A DNA stretch of 64,000 nucleotides from Neisseria sp. oral taxon 014 str. F0314 (GCF_005886145.1 NZ_CP040504.1:1178001-1242000), one strand, 5' to 3'; shown: positions 44,544 to 54,116, numbered from the stretch's first letter. Notes: generated by a model from the sequence alone, not told the origin. Numbers and translations are program-made.

Positions 44544-45905
44544 CTAAAATTTTGCACCGGATTCATTCGCCATGTAGTCCACGGCAGCCTTCACTTCATC
44601 GTCGCTCAGACCGCTGTTGCCGCCTTTGGCCGGCATGGCATTGAACCCTTCAAGGGCATGTTTGTGCAAAGTTTCTTTACCTTGCTTGATACGCGGCGCC
44701 CAATCTGCTTTCGTACCGACATGAGGGATTCCGGGAATAGCGTTGCCATGGCAGGATTTGCAGCTTGCCTCATAGACTTTTTTACCATCCGCCTTGGCTA
44801 CCGGAGCTGCTTCTGCCTTATCGGCTGGCTTGGCTTCAGTAGTAGTAGCGGAACCAGCTTTATTATCAGCCGATGACGCTGCTTTATCTGCCGGAGCGGC
44901 GGCCTCTTTTTCCGCAGGCGATGCTGTCGGAGCAGGTGCTGCCACCGGTGCGGGTTCTGCTTTCTTGGTCGGCGCTTTACCGTCTTTGTTTGACAAACCC
45001 CAAACATACGCCGTCATGATATGCAGCTTGTCTTTATCCAAGAAACCGCCCCATGCGGGCATTTGGCTGTGGCGGCCATTGGTAATGGTCTCAATAATGG
45101 CTTTTTGCGTTCCACCCCAAAGCCATATATTATCAGTCAGATTCGGACCCAAGCCCTGAATACCCTGCCCCTTATCTCCATGACAAGTAAAGCAGTTGGC
45201 CGGCGGACCGCTGAACAAGGCCTTACCGCGTGCGGCACGCTCTTGGTCATACTGGTCTTTCGGTTTGGACAAAGACATCACATAGTTTGCAACGTCTTTA
45301 ACGCGTTCTTCACCTAAAGCAGGCCCCCATGCAGCCATAGTCGCTATGCGGCCTTTTTCAATGGTCTCATGGATTTTTTCAGGTTCGCCGCCCCACAGCC
45401 AATCATTGTCGGTCAGGTTCGGAAACCCTTTGGAACCTTTCGCATCCGAACCGTGGCATTGGATACAATAAGTATCAAACATATTCTTACCGATTTGGCG
45501 TGCTTCAGGATTTTTGGCAACCTGTTCAATCGGCATCTTGGCAAATTTCGCATACAGTTTTCCGTATTGCTCGTTCGCCTTTTGCATTTCCTCTTCGTAC
45601 TGCCCGTGGCTGCTCCAGCCCCAATAGCCTTTATAGTCGCCAATCCCTGGGAACATAATCAAATAACCGATACCGAACAACCAGGTGCAGACGTATAACC
45701 AAAACCACCAACGCGGCAGCGGATTATTGTACTCTTCGATACCGTCCCAGTTGTGTCCTGTGGTTTTAACCTCTTCGCCTTTTTTCAGCGGCTTCACAAC
45801 ATTTTGCGAAAGCAGCAGCCAAGCCAAGCCGATAAAACTGAACAGGACGATGACGGCAATGTATATATTCCAGAAATTACTGGTAAATTGGGAAGTTGTG
45901 TTCAT
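44544..45905 (-). CDS. ccoP: cbb3 cytochrome c oxidase subunit CcoP, tri-haem form
   Basis: 453 residues. N-terminal helices (YIAVIVLFSFIGLAWLLL, then WFWLYVCTWLFGIGYLIMF) anchor three periplasmic cytochrome c domains, each with its own CxxCH: CIQCH (~residue 147), CFTCH (~235) and CKSCH (~390). Domains two and three are joined by a long Ala/Pro/Lys linker (~310-375). Standard CcoP has two haems. The third domain is the neisserial extension that in gonococcus also passes electrons to the nitrite reductase AniA and that is lost by a stop codon in meningococcus. It is intact here. Confidence 0.93.
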   Translation of the reverse strand: MNTTSQFTSNFWNIYIAVIVLFSFIGLAWLLLSQNVVKPLKKGEEVKTTGHNWDGIEEYNNPLPRWWFWLYVCTWLFGIGYLIMFPGIGDYKGYWGWSSHGQYEEEMQKANEQYGKLYAKFAKMPIEQVAKNPEARQIGKNMFDTYCIQCHGSDAKGSKGFPNLTDNDWLWGGEPEKIHETIEKGRIATMAAWGPALGEERVKDVANYVMSLSKPKDQYDQERAARGKALFSGPPANCFTCHGDKGQGIQGLGPNLTDNIWLWGGTQKAIIETITNGRHSQMPAWGGFLDKDKLHIMTAYVWGLSNKDGKAPTKKAEPAPVAAPAPTASPAEKEAAAPADKAASSADNKAGSATTTEAKPADKAEAAPVAKADGKKVYEASCKSCHGNAIPGIPHVGTKADWAPRIKQGKETLHKHALEGFNAMPAKGGNSGLSDDEVKAAVDYMANESGAKF

Positions 45906-45935
45906 TCTTTTGCTCCGTTATCGCGGATTAACCGG

Positions 45936-46103
45936 TTATCGCCCGTTTTTATCGGACGTATTATCGTCGTTATTGTCGAAAATACTGTTTGCGGCATCAT
46001 CATAGTTTTTCTTATTGCGCCGATTAAACACAATATAGATAACCAAAATAAAACTGACGAATACCCAAAGGGTAAAAAGCGAGCGCGCCCAGTTAGCATC
46101 CAT
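45936..46103 (-). CDS. ccoQ: cbb3 oxidase small subunit CcoQ
   Basis: A 55-residue ORF: MDANWARSLFTLWVFVSF, one membrane helix (IL VIYIVF), then a basic NRRNKKNYDD and an acidic tail. Its position between ccoO and ccoP, length and topology define CcoQ, which stabilises the core complex. The start at 46103 is 4 bp from the ccoO stop; CAT at 46101-46103. Confidence 0.85.
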   Translation of the reverse strand: MDANWARSLFTLWVFVSFILVIYIVFNRRNKKNYDDAANSIFDNNDDNTSDKNGR

Positions 46104-46107
46104 GATG

Positions 46108-46719
46108 TTACCTTACGTTTTTCAATGCCAAACCCAACCCTTGCAGGTAAGCGATTACGGCGTCCAGCTCTGATTTGTTTTCCAAAGCTTCCGGAGCTTT
46201 TTCAATTTCTTCGTCGCTGTAAGGTGTACCGACAGAGCGCAGAGCCTTCATATGTCTGACAGTGGCTTCCGCATCCACTTTATTACGGGCCAGCCACGGG
46301 AATGCAGGCATATTGGATTCGGGGACGACATCGCGCGGGTTGAGCAGATGGATACGGTGCCACTCATCGGAATAACGTCCGCCGACACGGGCCAAATCAG
46401 GACCGGTACGTTTCGAACCCCATTGGAACGGACGGTCGTAAACCGACTCCCCCGCTACTGAATAATGGCCGTAACGTTCGGTCTCGGCACGGAAAGGGCG
46501 AATCATCTGCGAGTGGCAGTTATAACAACCTTCACGCACATAAATATCCCTTCCCGCCACTTGCAAAGCGTTATACGGTTTAACGCCCGGAGCCGGTTGG
46601 GTTACCGCTTTGGTAAAGAACAACGGTACTGCTTCAATAAGCAAGCCGACGCTGATAACCAGAACGGTAAACACTATCAGGAACCCGACTTTTTCTTCGA
46701 CTAAGTGTTGCAATTTCAT
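46108..46719 (-). CDS. ccoO: cbb3 oxidase mono-haem cytochrome c subunit CcoO
   Basis: 203 residues. One N-terminal membrane anchor ([24 protein letters not shown]), haem motif CYNCHSQ in [21 protein letters not shown], and an axial-Met region [14 protein letters not shown]. It passes electrons from CcoP to the CcoN haem-copper centre. It lies 25 bp downstream of ccoN. Confidence 0.96.
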   Translation of the reverse strand: MKLQHLVEEKVGFLIVFTVLVISVGLLIEAVPLFFTKAVTQPAPGVKPYNALQVAGRDIYVREGCYNCHSQMIRPFRAETERYGHYSVAGESVYDRPFQWGSKRTGPDLARVGGRYSDEWHRIHLLNPRDVVPESNMPAFPWLARNKVDAEATVRHMKALRSVGTPYSDEEIEKAPEALENKSELDAVIAYLQGLGLALKNVR

Positions 46720-46744
46720 TTTGGTAGCCTATCTTTCTTATACG

Positions 46745-48181
46745 TTAGTGGTGCTGCGCTTGGGAAACCGCAGGGATTTCCGCATCCACCGGCCTGCCGC
46801 CGACCGCCGTACGGTAAACGTTGTATGCCATGATGCACATACCGCTCAAATACAGCATGCCGCCCACAAATCGGATTTGATAATAAGGCATAGTGTGTTT
46901 CACGGATTCTACAAACGAATAAGTCAGCGTACCGTCTTTATTTAAAGAACCCCACATCAGACCTTGGTACACACCGGCAATCCACATTGCGGCGATGTAC
47001 AAGACCACGCCGATAGTGGCAATCCAAAAATGCGCCTCAATCAATTTGGTACTGTGCATCTCGTTTTTACCGAAAAGACGCGGAATCATGTAGTACACCG
47101 AACCGATTGTCACAAAGCCTACCCAACCCAACGCACCCGCGTGTACATGTGCGATGGTCCAGTCGGTATAATGGCTCAGGGAATTAACTGTTTTGATGGA
47201 CATCATCGGGCCTTCGAAAGTCGACATACCGTAGAAAGAGAGGGAAACTATCAGAAATTTCAAAACCGGATCGGTTCGCAGTTTGTCCCACGCACCGGAC
47301 AAGGTCATGATGCCGTTAATCATGCCGCCCCAAGACGGCGCAAACAGAATCAGAGACAGAACCATGCCCAAAGACTGAGTCCAGTCGGGCAATGCAGTAT
47401 AGTGAAGGTGGTGCGAACCCGCCCACATGTAAGTGAAAATCAACGCCCAGAAATGGACGACGGACAAACGATACGAATAAATCGGACGAGCGGCCTGTTT
47501 CGGAACGAAGTAATACATCATGCCCAAGAAGCCCGCAGTCAGGAAGAAGCCGACAGCGTTATGGCCGTACCACCATTGCACCATTGCGTCGATAGCACCG
47601 GAATAAACGGGGTAGGATTTCATAAAACCGGCTGGAACACTGATATTATTAACGATATGCAGCAAGGCTACAGCCAAGATGAAACCGCCGTAAAACCAGT
47701 TGGCTACATAAATATGCTTTACTTTGCGTTTGGCAATGGTACCGAAGAAAACTACGGCGTAAGCAATCCAAACCAATGCGATTAAAATATCAATCGGCCA
47801 TTCCAGTTCCGCATATTCTTTGGCTTGGGTAAAACCCATAGGCAGTGAAATTGCGGCTGCCACAATAACGGCCTGCCACCCCCAGAACGTAAACGCCGGC
47901 AGCCAGTTGCCGCCGAACAAACGCACATTACAAGTACGCTGCACCACATAATAGGACGTCCCCATCAGGCCGCATCCGCCAAAAGCAAAAATCACCGCAT
48001 TGGTATGCAGCGGACGCAGGCGACCGAAGTGAAACCACGGGCCGACATCGGATAAATCAAGGGAAGGGGCAAACAGTTGTGCGGCAACGATAACACCTAC
48101 CAACATGCCCACGATGCCCCAAACTACGGTCATGATGGCAAATTGCCTCACCACTTTGTAGTTGTAAGTTTGCGTGTCCAT
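46745..48181 (-). CDS. ccoN: cbb3 oxidase catalytic subunit CcoN
   Basis: 478 residues, twelve helices, haem b/b3-CuB subunit. Histidine ligands appear in [34 protein letters not shown] and GSHHLHYT..., [14 protein letters not shown]. The [14 protein letters not shown] start at 48181 has TGGAGA before it; the ATG four codons earlier is rejected. It reduces O2 with high affinity, so the operon serves microaerobic growth; an FNR-like box lies ~60 bp upstream. Confidence 0.97.
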   Translation of the reverse strand: MDTQTYNYKVVRQFAIMTVVWGIVGMLVGVIVAAQLFAPSLDLSDVGPWFHFGRLRPLHTNAVIFAFGGCGLMGTSYYVVQRTCNVRLFGGNWLPAFTFWGWQAVIVAAAISLPMGFTQAKEYAELEWPIDILIALVWIAYAVVFFGTIAKRKVKHIYVANWFYGGFILAVALLHIVNNISVPAGFMKSYPVYSGAIDAMVQWWYGHNAVGFFLTAGFLGMMYYFVPKQAARPIYSYRLSVVHFWALIFTYMWAGSHHLHYTALPDWTQSLGMVLSLILFAPSWGGMINGIMTLSGAWDKLRTDPVLKFLIVSLSFYGMSTFEGPMMSIKTVNSLSHYTDWTIAHVHAGALGWVGFVTIGSVYYMIPRLFGKNEMHSTKLIEAHFWIATIGVVLYIAAMWIAGVYQGLMWGSLNKDGTLTYSFVESVKHTMPYYQIRFVGGMLYLSGMCIMAYNVYRTAVGGRPVDAEIPAVSQAQHH

Positions 48182-48238
48182 AAAAGTCTCCATTAATCAT
48201 GGCAATAAGAATTTTTTATTACAGCCGATTTCTGATTT

Positions 48239-48252
48239 TTGAGTCAAATCAA
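48239..48252. promoter_or_regulatory. FNR-like box upstream of ccoN
   Basis: TTGAGTCAAATCAA, one mismatch from TTGAT-N4-ATCAA. A minus-strand TAATAA lies ~27 bp closer to ccoN, roughly a class II arrangement. It would give oxygen-limitation control of ccoNOQP. Confidence 0.55.
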
Positions 48253-48506
48253 GCGAAACAATGGGCTATTTTTCTAAATTTAACATAGATACTGGTATGC
48301 GCCAAGCGATATTACATTGCTGACAATATGTCAAAAATATTTTTTTGAAAAATAAAAACAATACAAATCAAATTATTAACAAAATACTTACTAAAATTTT
48401 GTCATATCCTCCATCCTTCCTTTTCAGACGGCCTTTTTTGATGCAGCCTGTGGGCTGTATTAAAATACCGGCAAAATATTAAAATTTAACAAACAGAATA
48501 ATAGCT
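48253..48506. other. AT-rich intergenic region ccoN/M61 peptidase
   Basis: About 250 bp with long A/T tracts, one DUS at ~48422-48434 and no supported gene. It must hold the promoter of the peptidase gene. Confidence 0.4.
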
Positions 48507-50264
48507 ATGATTAATTACACTCTTTCGCCAAATTTACTCTCCCGCCAATGGGAAATCACTCTTTCTTTTATTAAAAACAATGAACTGCCAACAGAAATCA
48601 GTTTACCGAACTGGGTTCCGGGCAGTTATCTGATTCGTGATTTCTCACGTCATATCACTGAAATCCGGGCTTTTTGCGATGGCATTCCGGCCGAGTTGAC
48701 CCAAATCGACAAAAATACATGGCATACCGCCGCTATTAGCGGAGAGTGGCGGATTTGCTACACCGTTTACGCTTTCGATTTGTCCGTCCGCGGCGCATTC
48801 CTAACCACGGAGCGGGGCTTCTTTGACGGAGCCTGCATCTTCTTGAAAGTCAAAGGATACGAGCATGAAGCCCACCGTGTGGCCTTGTCGCAACTCCCTG
48901 AACACTGGCGGATAGCGACCACTCTGCCGACCGTCGGAGAGCACGTTTTTCAGGCGGTTTCTTATATGGATTTAATCGACCATCCCGTCGAACTGGGGAA
49001 TATCGAATTTCTTAGCTTTGAAGCGGCAGGTATTCCGCACCGCATTGCTTTGAGCGGTTTCTATCATCCGTTTGACCGCGACCGCCTAGTGTCCGACATC
49101 CGCAAAATCTGCGAAACCGAACTGGCGGCTTTCCCTAGTCCCGCTCCGTTTGACCAATATCTTTTCTTGCTTCATGTCGGCGACAACATCTACGGCGGCC
49201 TCGAACATATCGACAGTACCGCCCTTCTTGCCGACCGCAACAGTCTGCCCCCGTTTGAAATGGGCGCGGCGAACGACGCCTATACACAACTGCTCGGCTT
49301 GTTTTCCCACGAATACTTCCACGCATGGAACGTTAAATCCATCAAGCCCGAAGCATTCGTCCCCTACCATCTCGACCGCGAAAACTACACTGAGCAACTT
49401 TGGGCTTTCGAAGGGATTACATCCTATTACGACGACCTGTTCCTCGCCCGAAGCGGTTGCATTTCGCCTGAAGCCTATCTGAACCTGCTTGCGCAAGGCA
49501 TTACCCGCGTACAACAAACCAAAGGCCGTCTGAAACAAACCCTTGCCGAATCCAGCTTTACCGCATGGAACAAGTTTTACAAGCAGGATGAAAACAGCCC
49601 TAACGCCATCGTCAGCTATTATCAGAAAGGCGCCCTTGCCGCCCTCTGCCTCGACTTGCTCATCCGAAGCAAAAGTACGGGACGGCATTCGCTCGACAGC
49701 GTAATGCGCCAACACTACCGCGACTGGTGTGCAACGCGGCAAGGCATTCCCGAAAAACAATGGCAGGTGCGTTGTCAGGAAATCACCGGCTTGAACTTGG
49801 AAGATTTTTTTCAGACGGCCTTATACAGTACCCGCGACCTGCCGCTGGCCGAATGTCTCGCCACAGCCGGCGTTGCCCTAACATGGCGCGCCCTGCCCCA
49901 CAGCCACGGCGGCGGATTGGCGGACGCCAAGACTGACTCTTTCCCGCCGGCACCTGACTTTGGTGCCCGCTTCAAACAAAACGGCGACGGCGCCACCCTG
50001 ACTCATGTCTTCAACGGCGGCAGCGCGGAAAACGCCGCCCTCTGCCCGCAAGACAAAATCATCGCCCTCAACGGCTTCGCCTGTACCGACCTTGCCTTAC
50101 AATGGTCGCAGCAACCGGTCGGCAGTCAGGTACATGTTCACTTCTTCCGCACCGGCGTATTGCACGAAACCGTTATCACCGTAGAGGAGGCCGGTGCGGA
50201 AACCGCCCTGCTGGCGGTAAGCGACAGACAACTGTTGGAACAATGGCTGTTTGACCGTCCGTAA
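48507..50264 (+). CDS. M61 family metallopeptidase (glycyl aminopeptidase type) with PDZ domain
   Basis: 585 residues. The N-terminal beta domain (LPNWVPGSYLIRDFSRHI) is followed by the zinc site HEYFHAWNVK (~HExxH at residue 270) with WAFEGITSYYDDLFLAR supplying the third ligand, then a C-terminal PDZ domain (GSAENAALCPQDKIIALNGF). Family M61 removes N-terminal Gly/Ala residues. No signal peptide is seen, so it is probably cytoplasmic. Internal DUS copies occur at ~49522 and ~49810. Confidence 0.88.
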   Translation: MINYTLSPNLLSRQWEITLSFIKNNELPTEISLPNWVPGSYLIRDFSRHITEIRAFCDGIPAELTQIDKNTWHTAAISGEWRICYTVYAFDLSVRGAFLTTERGFFDGACIFLKVKGYEHEAHRVALSQLPEHWRIATTLPTVGEHVFQAVSYMDLIDHPVELGNIEFLSFEAAGIPHRIALSGFYHPFDRDRLVSDIRKICETELAAFPSPAPFDQYLFLLHVGDNIYGGLEHIDSTALLADRNSLPPFEMGAANDAYTQLLGLFSHEYFHAWNVKSIKPEAFVPYHLDRENYTEQLWAFEGITSYYDDLFLARSGCISPEAYLNLLAQGITRVQQTKGRLKQTLAESSFTAWNKFYKQDENSPNAIVSYYQKGALAALCLDLLIRSKSTGRHSLDSVMRQHYRDWCATRQGIPEKQWQVRCQEITGLNLEDFFQTALYSTRDLPLAECLATAGVALTWRALPHSHGGGLADAKTDSFPPAPDFGARFKQNGDGATLTHVFNGGSAENAALCPQDKIIALNGFACTDLALQWSQQPVGSQVHVHFFRTGVLHETVITVEEAGAETALLAVSDRQLLEQWLFDRP

Positions 50265-50310
50265 CCTTCAGGCGTGAAAGGCCGTCTGAAAACAACCGAA
50301 AGGAAACATC

Positions 50311-50745
50311 ATGGCAATCTTGAACCTGAGCGAAAATCTTTATATTTCCCCGCAACTGAGCGAAGCCGACGCAGCACAAGCCGCAAAACTCGGCATCAAA
50401 AGCGTTATCTGCAACCGGCCCGACGGCGAAGAAGCAGGCCAGCCCGAGGCCGCCCAAGTACGGCAATGGCTGGAACAGGCGGGCATTGCGGCCTTCCGCC
50501 ACCAACCCGTTACCGCTCCGGCCATCACCGATGCCGACATCGACATGTTCCACAAGCTGCTGGCGGAACTGCCGCCGCCGGTACTGGCCTATTGCCGAAC
50601 CGGAACGCGCTGTTCTCTGTTATGGGGTTACCGCCAGATTCAAAACGGCAGCAGCGTGGCCGAAGTAAAAACCGCATCAGCCCGGGCCGGCGTGGATTTG
50701 ACCAATTTTGAAGCCCGCCTGGAAGCGGCGGCGGATAACCGTTAA
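50311..50745 (+). CDS. TIGR01244/DUF442 phosphatase-like sulfur-transfer protein
   Basis: 144 residues. Pattern LSENLYISPQLSEADAAQAA, IKSVICNRPDGEE and loop AYCRTGTRCSLLW (Cys-x5-Arg) of the TIGR01244 family, related to dual-specificity phosphatases and found fused to sulfide-detoxification enzymes (Blh). Here it stands alone, 46 bp after the peptidase, separated by a DUS. Its substrate is not known. Confidence 0.8.
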   Translation: MAILNLSENLYISPQLSEADAAQAAKLGIKSVICNRPDGEEAGQPEAAQVRQWLEQAGIAAFRHQPVTAPAITDADIDMFHKLLAELPPPVLAYCRTGTRCSLLWGYRQIQNGSSVAEVKTASARAGVDLTNFEARLEAAADNR

Positions 50746-50752
50746 ACGTTCA

Positions 50753-50798
50753 AAGGCCGTCTGAAAAAAGATTTGCAATATCTTTTTTCAGACGGCCT
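50753..50798 (+). terminator. DUS-hairpin terminator
   Basis: AAGGCCGTCTGAAAAAAGAT and ATCTTTTTTCAGACGGCCT with a 7-nt loop, 8 bp after the stop; the stem extends beyond the DUS. Confidence 0.8.
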
Positions 50799-50840
50799 CA
50801 TTGTTTAAACCCGTCAGGATAAACGGCGCCCGGCAAACAC

Positions 50841-50963
50841 CTAAAAATCTTTGTTATACGCCGACATTACGATGAATCGTAAAAATCCGACCACCGCAAA
50901 TACGCCCAACACTGCCGCCAATCCCGCGGCAATCCACAATACGATACCCAACCATTCAGGCAT
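50841..50963 (-). CDS. Possible 40-residue membrane protein
   Basis: MPEWLGIVLWIAAGLAAVLG then VFAVVGFLRFIVMSAYNKDF: one or two hydrophobic helices with a short charged tail. GGAGAAG lies at good spacing before the ATG at 50963. It is too short for family assignment. The ribosome-binding site, regular helix pattern and lack of stops support a real small protein, but no homologue is recognised. Confidence 0.55.
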   Translation of the reverse strand: MPEWLGIVLWIAAGLAAVLGVFAVVGFLRFIVMSAYNKDF

Positions 50964-51120
50964 GTTCTTCTCCAAACGACATCTTTAGGATTATGAACAG
51001 CAGATGCGCCACCATCCGCCTTGCCCGCTTTTCCGCGAATTTCTTGTATCGGTTAGACGGCCGAATCAGGTTGGTGTTTCCCCATATCTTTAAAAAAATG
51101 TAATGCTTCGGTAAACCGAT
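50964..51120. other. Intergenic region without supported gene
   Basis: Contains a short plus-strand frame at 50993 with no ribosome-binding site or recognisable sequence. It must carry the promoter of the 40-residue gene. Confidence 0.3.
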
Positions 51121-51170
51121 AAAACGGAGAGGCCGTCTGAATTTCGTTTTTCAGACGGCCTCTCCGTTTT
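51121..51170 (-). terminator. DUS-hairpin terminator of tonB-exbB-exbD
   Basis: 21-bp arms AAAACGGAGAGGCCGTCTGAA and complement with an 8-nt loop, 25 bp after the exbD stop. Confidence 0.8.
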
Positions 51171-51194
51171 ACAGAAGACTGCGTTACTTATTGA

Positions 51195-51635
51195 TTACTT
51201 GGCTACCGATTTGGTCTCGGTTACAAAGCCTATCTTGCTGATACCCGCCTCACGCGCCGCTTCCAGTGCTTTGTTGACGTAATCGTACTCCACCGATTTA
51301 TCGGCGGCGATGGCGACAATCAAATCTTCTTTTTCCGCTTTAGCGGTTTTCAGTTTCTCAGCTACCCCCTCGATACTGACTTTGGAAACCGATTCCGTAC
51401 CGAAATAATAAGAACCGTCGGCACCGATCGTCAGCCGCAGCGGGTCGGTCGGCTGCTTCTCTTTTTTCGCCGCCTGCTCGGAAGCGGTCGGCAGCTCCAG
51501 AGGAATCGAATGCGTCAATACCGGCATGGTAATCATAAACACAATCAGCAACACCAGCATCACGTCAACCAACGGCGTAACGTTGATTTCCGACATCGGG
51601 GCATCATCACCCGAATTCATCGAACCGAATGCCAT
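51195..51635 (-). CDS. exbD: TonB-system energiser ExbD
   Basis: 146 residues. One N-terminal helix (VTPLVDVMLVLLIVFMITMP) with the essential Asp in PLVDVMLVLL, then a periplasmic domain (IVAIAADKSVEYDYVNKALEAAREAG). It works with ExbB to pass proton motive force to TonB. 3 bp downstream of exbB. Confidence 0.95.
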   Translation of the reverse strand: MAFGSMNSGDDAPMSEINVTPLVDVMLVLLIVFMITMPVLTHSIPLELPTASEQAAKKEKQPTDPLRLTIGADGSYYFGTESVSKVSIEGVAEKLKTAKAEKEDLIVAIAADKSVEYDYVNKALEAAREAGISKIGFVTETKSVAK

Positions 51636-51638
51636 AAC

Positions 51639-52298
51639 TTAATCCTTCTGATTCAAAAGACGTACATGCAGGTCGTGAGCGTAGGCGTCCATGTCCTGCG
51701 ACAGGGTTTTCGTACTGCGGTTGAGGAAATTGTAGGCCAACACCGCAGGAATCGCCACGAACAGGCCGGCGGCTGTCGATACCAAAGCCTCGCCAATCGG
51801 ACCGGCCACAGCGGCAATACTCATCTGGCCGCTTTGGCTGATATTGATCAAAGCATGATAAATGCCCCATACCGTACCGAACAGGCCGATAAACGGCGCA
51901 GTCGCACCGATGGAGGCCAATGAAGTCATACCGCCGTCAAACTGACGCATAATCTGACTCATGCTGTTGCGGATTTGGGTAACGAGGTATTCGTTCAAAG
52001 GCAGGGCATTGGCCAAAAGTTTGGCATCACTCTGACGGTAGTTCTGATGCGCCTTAACCGCCTCCTCAGTCAAACGCCCCATAGGCGAATCGACGCTTTT
52101 GGCTTTCTGCACCGCTTCGTTCAGCGTGAACGAAGCCAACACCAATTTTTTAACCGCCGCATTGCCGTTTTTGGCCTTGCGCAATCTGATGGCACGCAGA
52201 ATGATGATGCTCCAAGTTACGATGCTCATAATAACCAGTATGATGAACACGCTGATCAATACGAAATCGCCCGATTGAAATACTAACGCTAAATTCAT
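51639..52298 (-). CDS. exbB: TonB-system proton channel ExbB
   Basis: 219 residues, MotA/TolQ/ExbB family, three helices: [20 protein letters not shown], then [26 protein letters not shown] and [26 protein letters not shown] with the conserved Thr/Glu proton-path residues. Forms the pentameric channel around ExbD. 85 bp after tonB, with a DUS near the tonB stop. Confidence 0.96.
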   Translation of the reverse strand: MNLALVFQSGDFVLISVFIILVIMSIVTWSIIILRAIRLRKAKNGNAAVKKLVLASFTLNEAVQKAKSVDSPMGRLTEEAVKAHQNYRQSDAKLLANALPLNEYLVTQIRNSMSQIMRQFDGGMTSLASIGATAPFIGLFGTVWGIYHALINISQSGQMSIAAVAGPIGEALVSTAAGLFVAIPAVLAYNFLNRSTKTLSQDMDAYAHDLHVRLLNQKD

Positions 52299-52383
52299 GT
52301 TTTTTTTTCCAAAAATATAAAACAGAGTTTAAAAAAATGAAACTTTAAATCATCAAGGTGGCTTTCCGATTTTCAGACGGCCT

Positions 52384-53325
52384 TTAGTTGGTTATTTTGA
52401 AAACAACGGTTCCTCTGAAATTCATCCAACCCTTGGTTTTGTAACTACCTACTCTGGCGGCATTCATCGCGGCCCTATCTAAACGCGGATAGCCGCTCCC
52501 CTTGACTTTGGTCACCGACACAATATTCCCGCCGGGAGCCACAAGCACATTCACGACTACCGTACCTTCCTCACCGTTTTCTTCAGAAAGTTGGGGATAC
52601 GGAGGGGTCGGAATCATGCCGGACGACTGTATCGGATTACCGCGGCTGCTGCCCGGCCCCGTTCCGCCGCCTTCGCCGCCCGTACCGCTGCCGTGGTCGC
52701 CGGGTCGGCCGCCGCTGCCCGGGCCGTCGCCCAACCCACGGCCGGTACCTTCGCCTTTAAAGCCTTTGCCCGAACCGCCGCCTTCGCCGCCTTGGCCTTT
52801 GCCGCCTTCCTTACCGCCGGCAGCCCCAGCCCTGCTGCTGCGGACGTAAGTATCGGTTGTCGGACTTTCCGCTGCAGGTTTGAATTCGGGAGCCGGTTTT
52901 TCAACCGGTTTGGGTGGTTCGACAGGTTTTTCCTCAGGTTGCGGAATCGGTTTTTCAACAGGCTTAGGTTTTTCTTTAGGCTGCTCAATATCGGCATCCG
53001 CCTTTTTCGTTACGACAGGTTTGATAACCGGTTTAGGGCGTTCTACCGGCTTGGGTTTCGGCGGCTCTACTTTTTTAGGTTTAGGCTTGGGTTTCGGCAG
53101 CTCCGGTTGCGGCTGAAGCGGAGCGGGATTCTCCGCGGGGGCGGGCGAACCTGCTCCTTCGGCATTCCCGTCTCCGCCACCGAAATCGCCCAAATCGACA
53201 AACTCGATGTGCTCAACTTCCACAGGCGACGGCACATGTGCGCGCCACAACAACGACATCAGGCCGACATGCAGCAGCGCCACAGCGGCAACCACTGTGG
53301 GGTTTAAAATTCGTTCTTTATTCAT
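52384..53325 (-). CDS. tonB: TonB energy transducer
   Basis: 313 residues. A short cytoplasmic start, one helix containing the ExbB-contacting His (VVAAVALLHVGLMSLLW), a Pro/Lys/Glu-rich spacer (PKPKPKPKKVEPPKPKPVE), then an uncommon glycine-rich segment (~170-225, KEGGKGQGGEGGGSGKG) and a C-terminal TonB fold (PPYPQLSEENGEEGTVVVNV ... GYPRLDRAAMNAAR). Drives siderophore/haem receptor uptake at the outer membrane. The glycine segment is longer than I would expect in TonB. The stop codon is just inside a DUS-bearing intergenic stretch. Confidence 0.93.
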   Translation of the reverse strand: MNKERILNPTVVAAVALLHVGLMSLLWRAHVPSPVEVEHIEFVDLGDFGGGDGNAEGAGSPAPAENPAPLQPQPELPKPKPKPKKVEPPKPKPVERPKPVIKPVVTKKADADIEQPKEKPKPVEKPIPQPEEKPVEPPKPVEKPAPEFKPAAESPTTDTYVRSSRAGAAGGKEGGKGQGGEGGGSGKGFKGEGTGRGLGDGPGSGGRPGDHGSGTGGEGGGTGPGSSRGNPIQSSGMIPTPPYPQLSEENGEEGTVVVNVLVAPGGNIVSVTKVKGSGYPRLDRAAMNAARVGSYKTKGWMNFRGTVVFKITN

Positions 53326-53336
53326 AGTGCCAGCAT

Positions 53337-53356
53337 AGTAATAGCAATTATTTCTG
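53337..53356. promoter_or_regulatory. Possible Fur box upstream of tonB
   Basis: The complement reads CAGAAATAATTGCTATTACT, a partial match to repeated NATAAT Fur hexamers, within 30 bp of the tonB ATG. Weak by eye; iron control of tonB-exbBD is known in Neisseria. Confidence 0.35.
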
Positions 53357-53663
53357 TTTGCAACTTATTTCTACAAACGGAGGATTTTGAATACAATCAG
53401 TTACGTCATTGATAATCTTCAAAAAAATCGTACCTTCAAGCCATAGGCAAACGGTCTGTTCGGTAAGGTTCCCAATATGGTTTTCAGCAGAGAAAGGCCG
53501 TCTGAAAACGAAACGGATTATTCAAACCGCATTGTGCATTCTTTAAGTGGAATATGAAGCCCGAAACAGACGTAAGTTCCCGACTGATATACAATACGTT
53601 GCATTCCAAAGAAATTTTTTTAAAATTTTGGGCCATCCTGCTTGATTTATGGAAGTCCCGCGC
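53357..53663. other. Intergenic region tonB/nsrR
   Basis: About 307 bp, one DUS at ~53495-53507, otherwise no gene, repeat or terminator supported. Confidence 0.4.
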
Positions 53664-54116
53664 TCAGTTCGTCCGTTCGACCGAAATATCGACTTTCGGC
53701 ATGTAGAGTAAATCGTAAGTAGGTTTATTCAGCAAATCCGACAGGGTGAAACCGTCCAGATAATTCAGAAACGCCTTAATCCCCCCGCTCAAAATATCCG
53801 CCAGCCTGCATGACGGCGTAATCAGACAGTTGTTGTCCCGCCCCATACATTCGACCAACTGCATCGGTTCCAAATGGCGCACCACCGAACCGATATTGAT
53901 TTTCTCCGGCGGTTCCGCAAGTTTCAAACCGCCCCCTTTCCCCCTGACGCTGGTCAGGAATCCGCCTTTTACCAGCGCGGTAACGACCTTCATCAAGTGG
54001 CTCTTGGAAATATTATAAGTCTCGGCAATCGTACTGATATTGACCAACGCATCATCATTTATCGCCGTATAGATCAATACGCGTAAACCGTAATCCGTAT
54101 GTTGGGTTAAATACAT
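53664..54116 (-). CDS. nsrR: Nitric-oxide-sensing Rrf2 repressor NsrR
   Basis: 150 residues from the MYLTQHTDYGLRVLIY start at 54116; the frame upstream (12 codons) is rejected. Winged helix with ISTIAETYNISKSHLMKVV, wing VRGKGGGLKLA, and the iron-sulfur cysteines in CMGRDNNCLITPSC (C-x6-C-x5-C). The sequence is very close to my memory of meningococcal NsrR, which represses aniA/norB, mobA, dnrN and its own gene until NO damages the [2Fe-2S] cluster. The neighbouring genes and the palindrome upstream agree with an NO regulon. Confidence 0.95.
   Translation of the reverse strand: MYLTQHTDYGLRVLIYTAINDDALVNISTIAETYNISKSHLMKVVTALVKGGFLTSVRGKGGGLKLAEPPEKINIGSVVRHLEPMQLVECMGRDNNCLITPSCRLADILSGGIKAFLNYLDGFTLSDLLNKPTYDLLYMPKVDISVERTN

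Noticed and set aside
50993-51104. Short plus-strand frame starting MNSRCATIRLARF
   Set aside because: No ribosome-binding site, basic random-looking sequence, and no conservation evidence.
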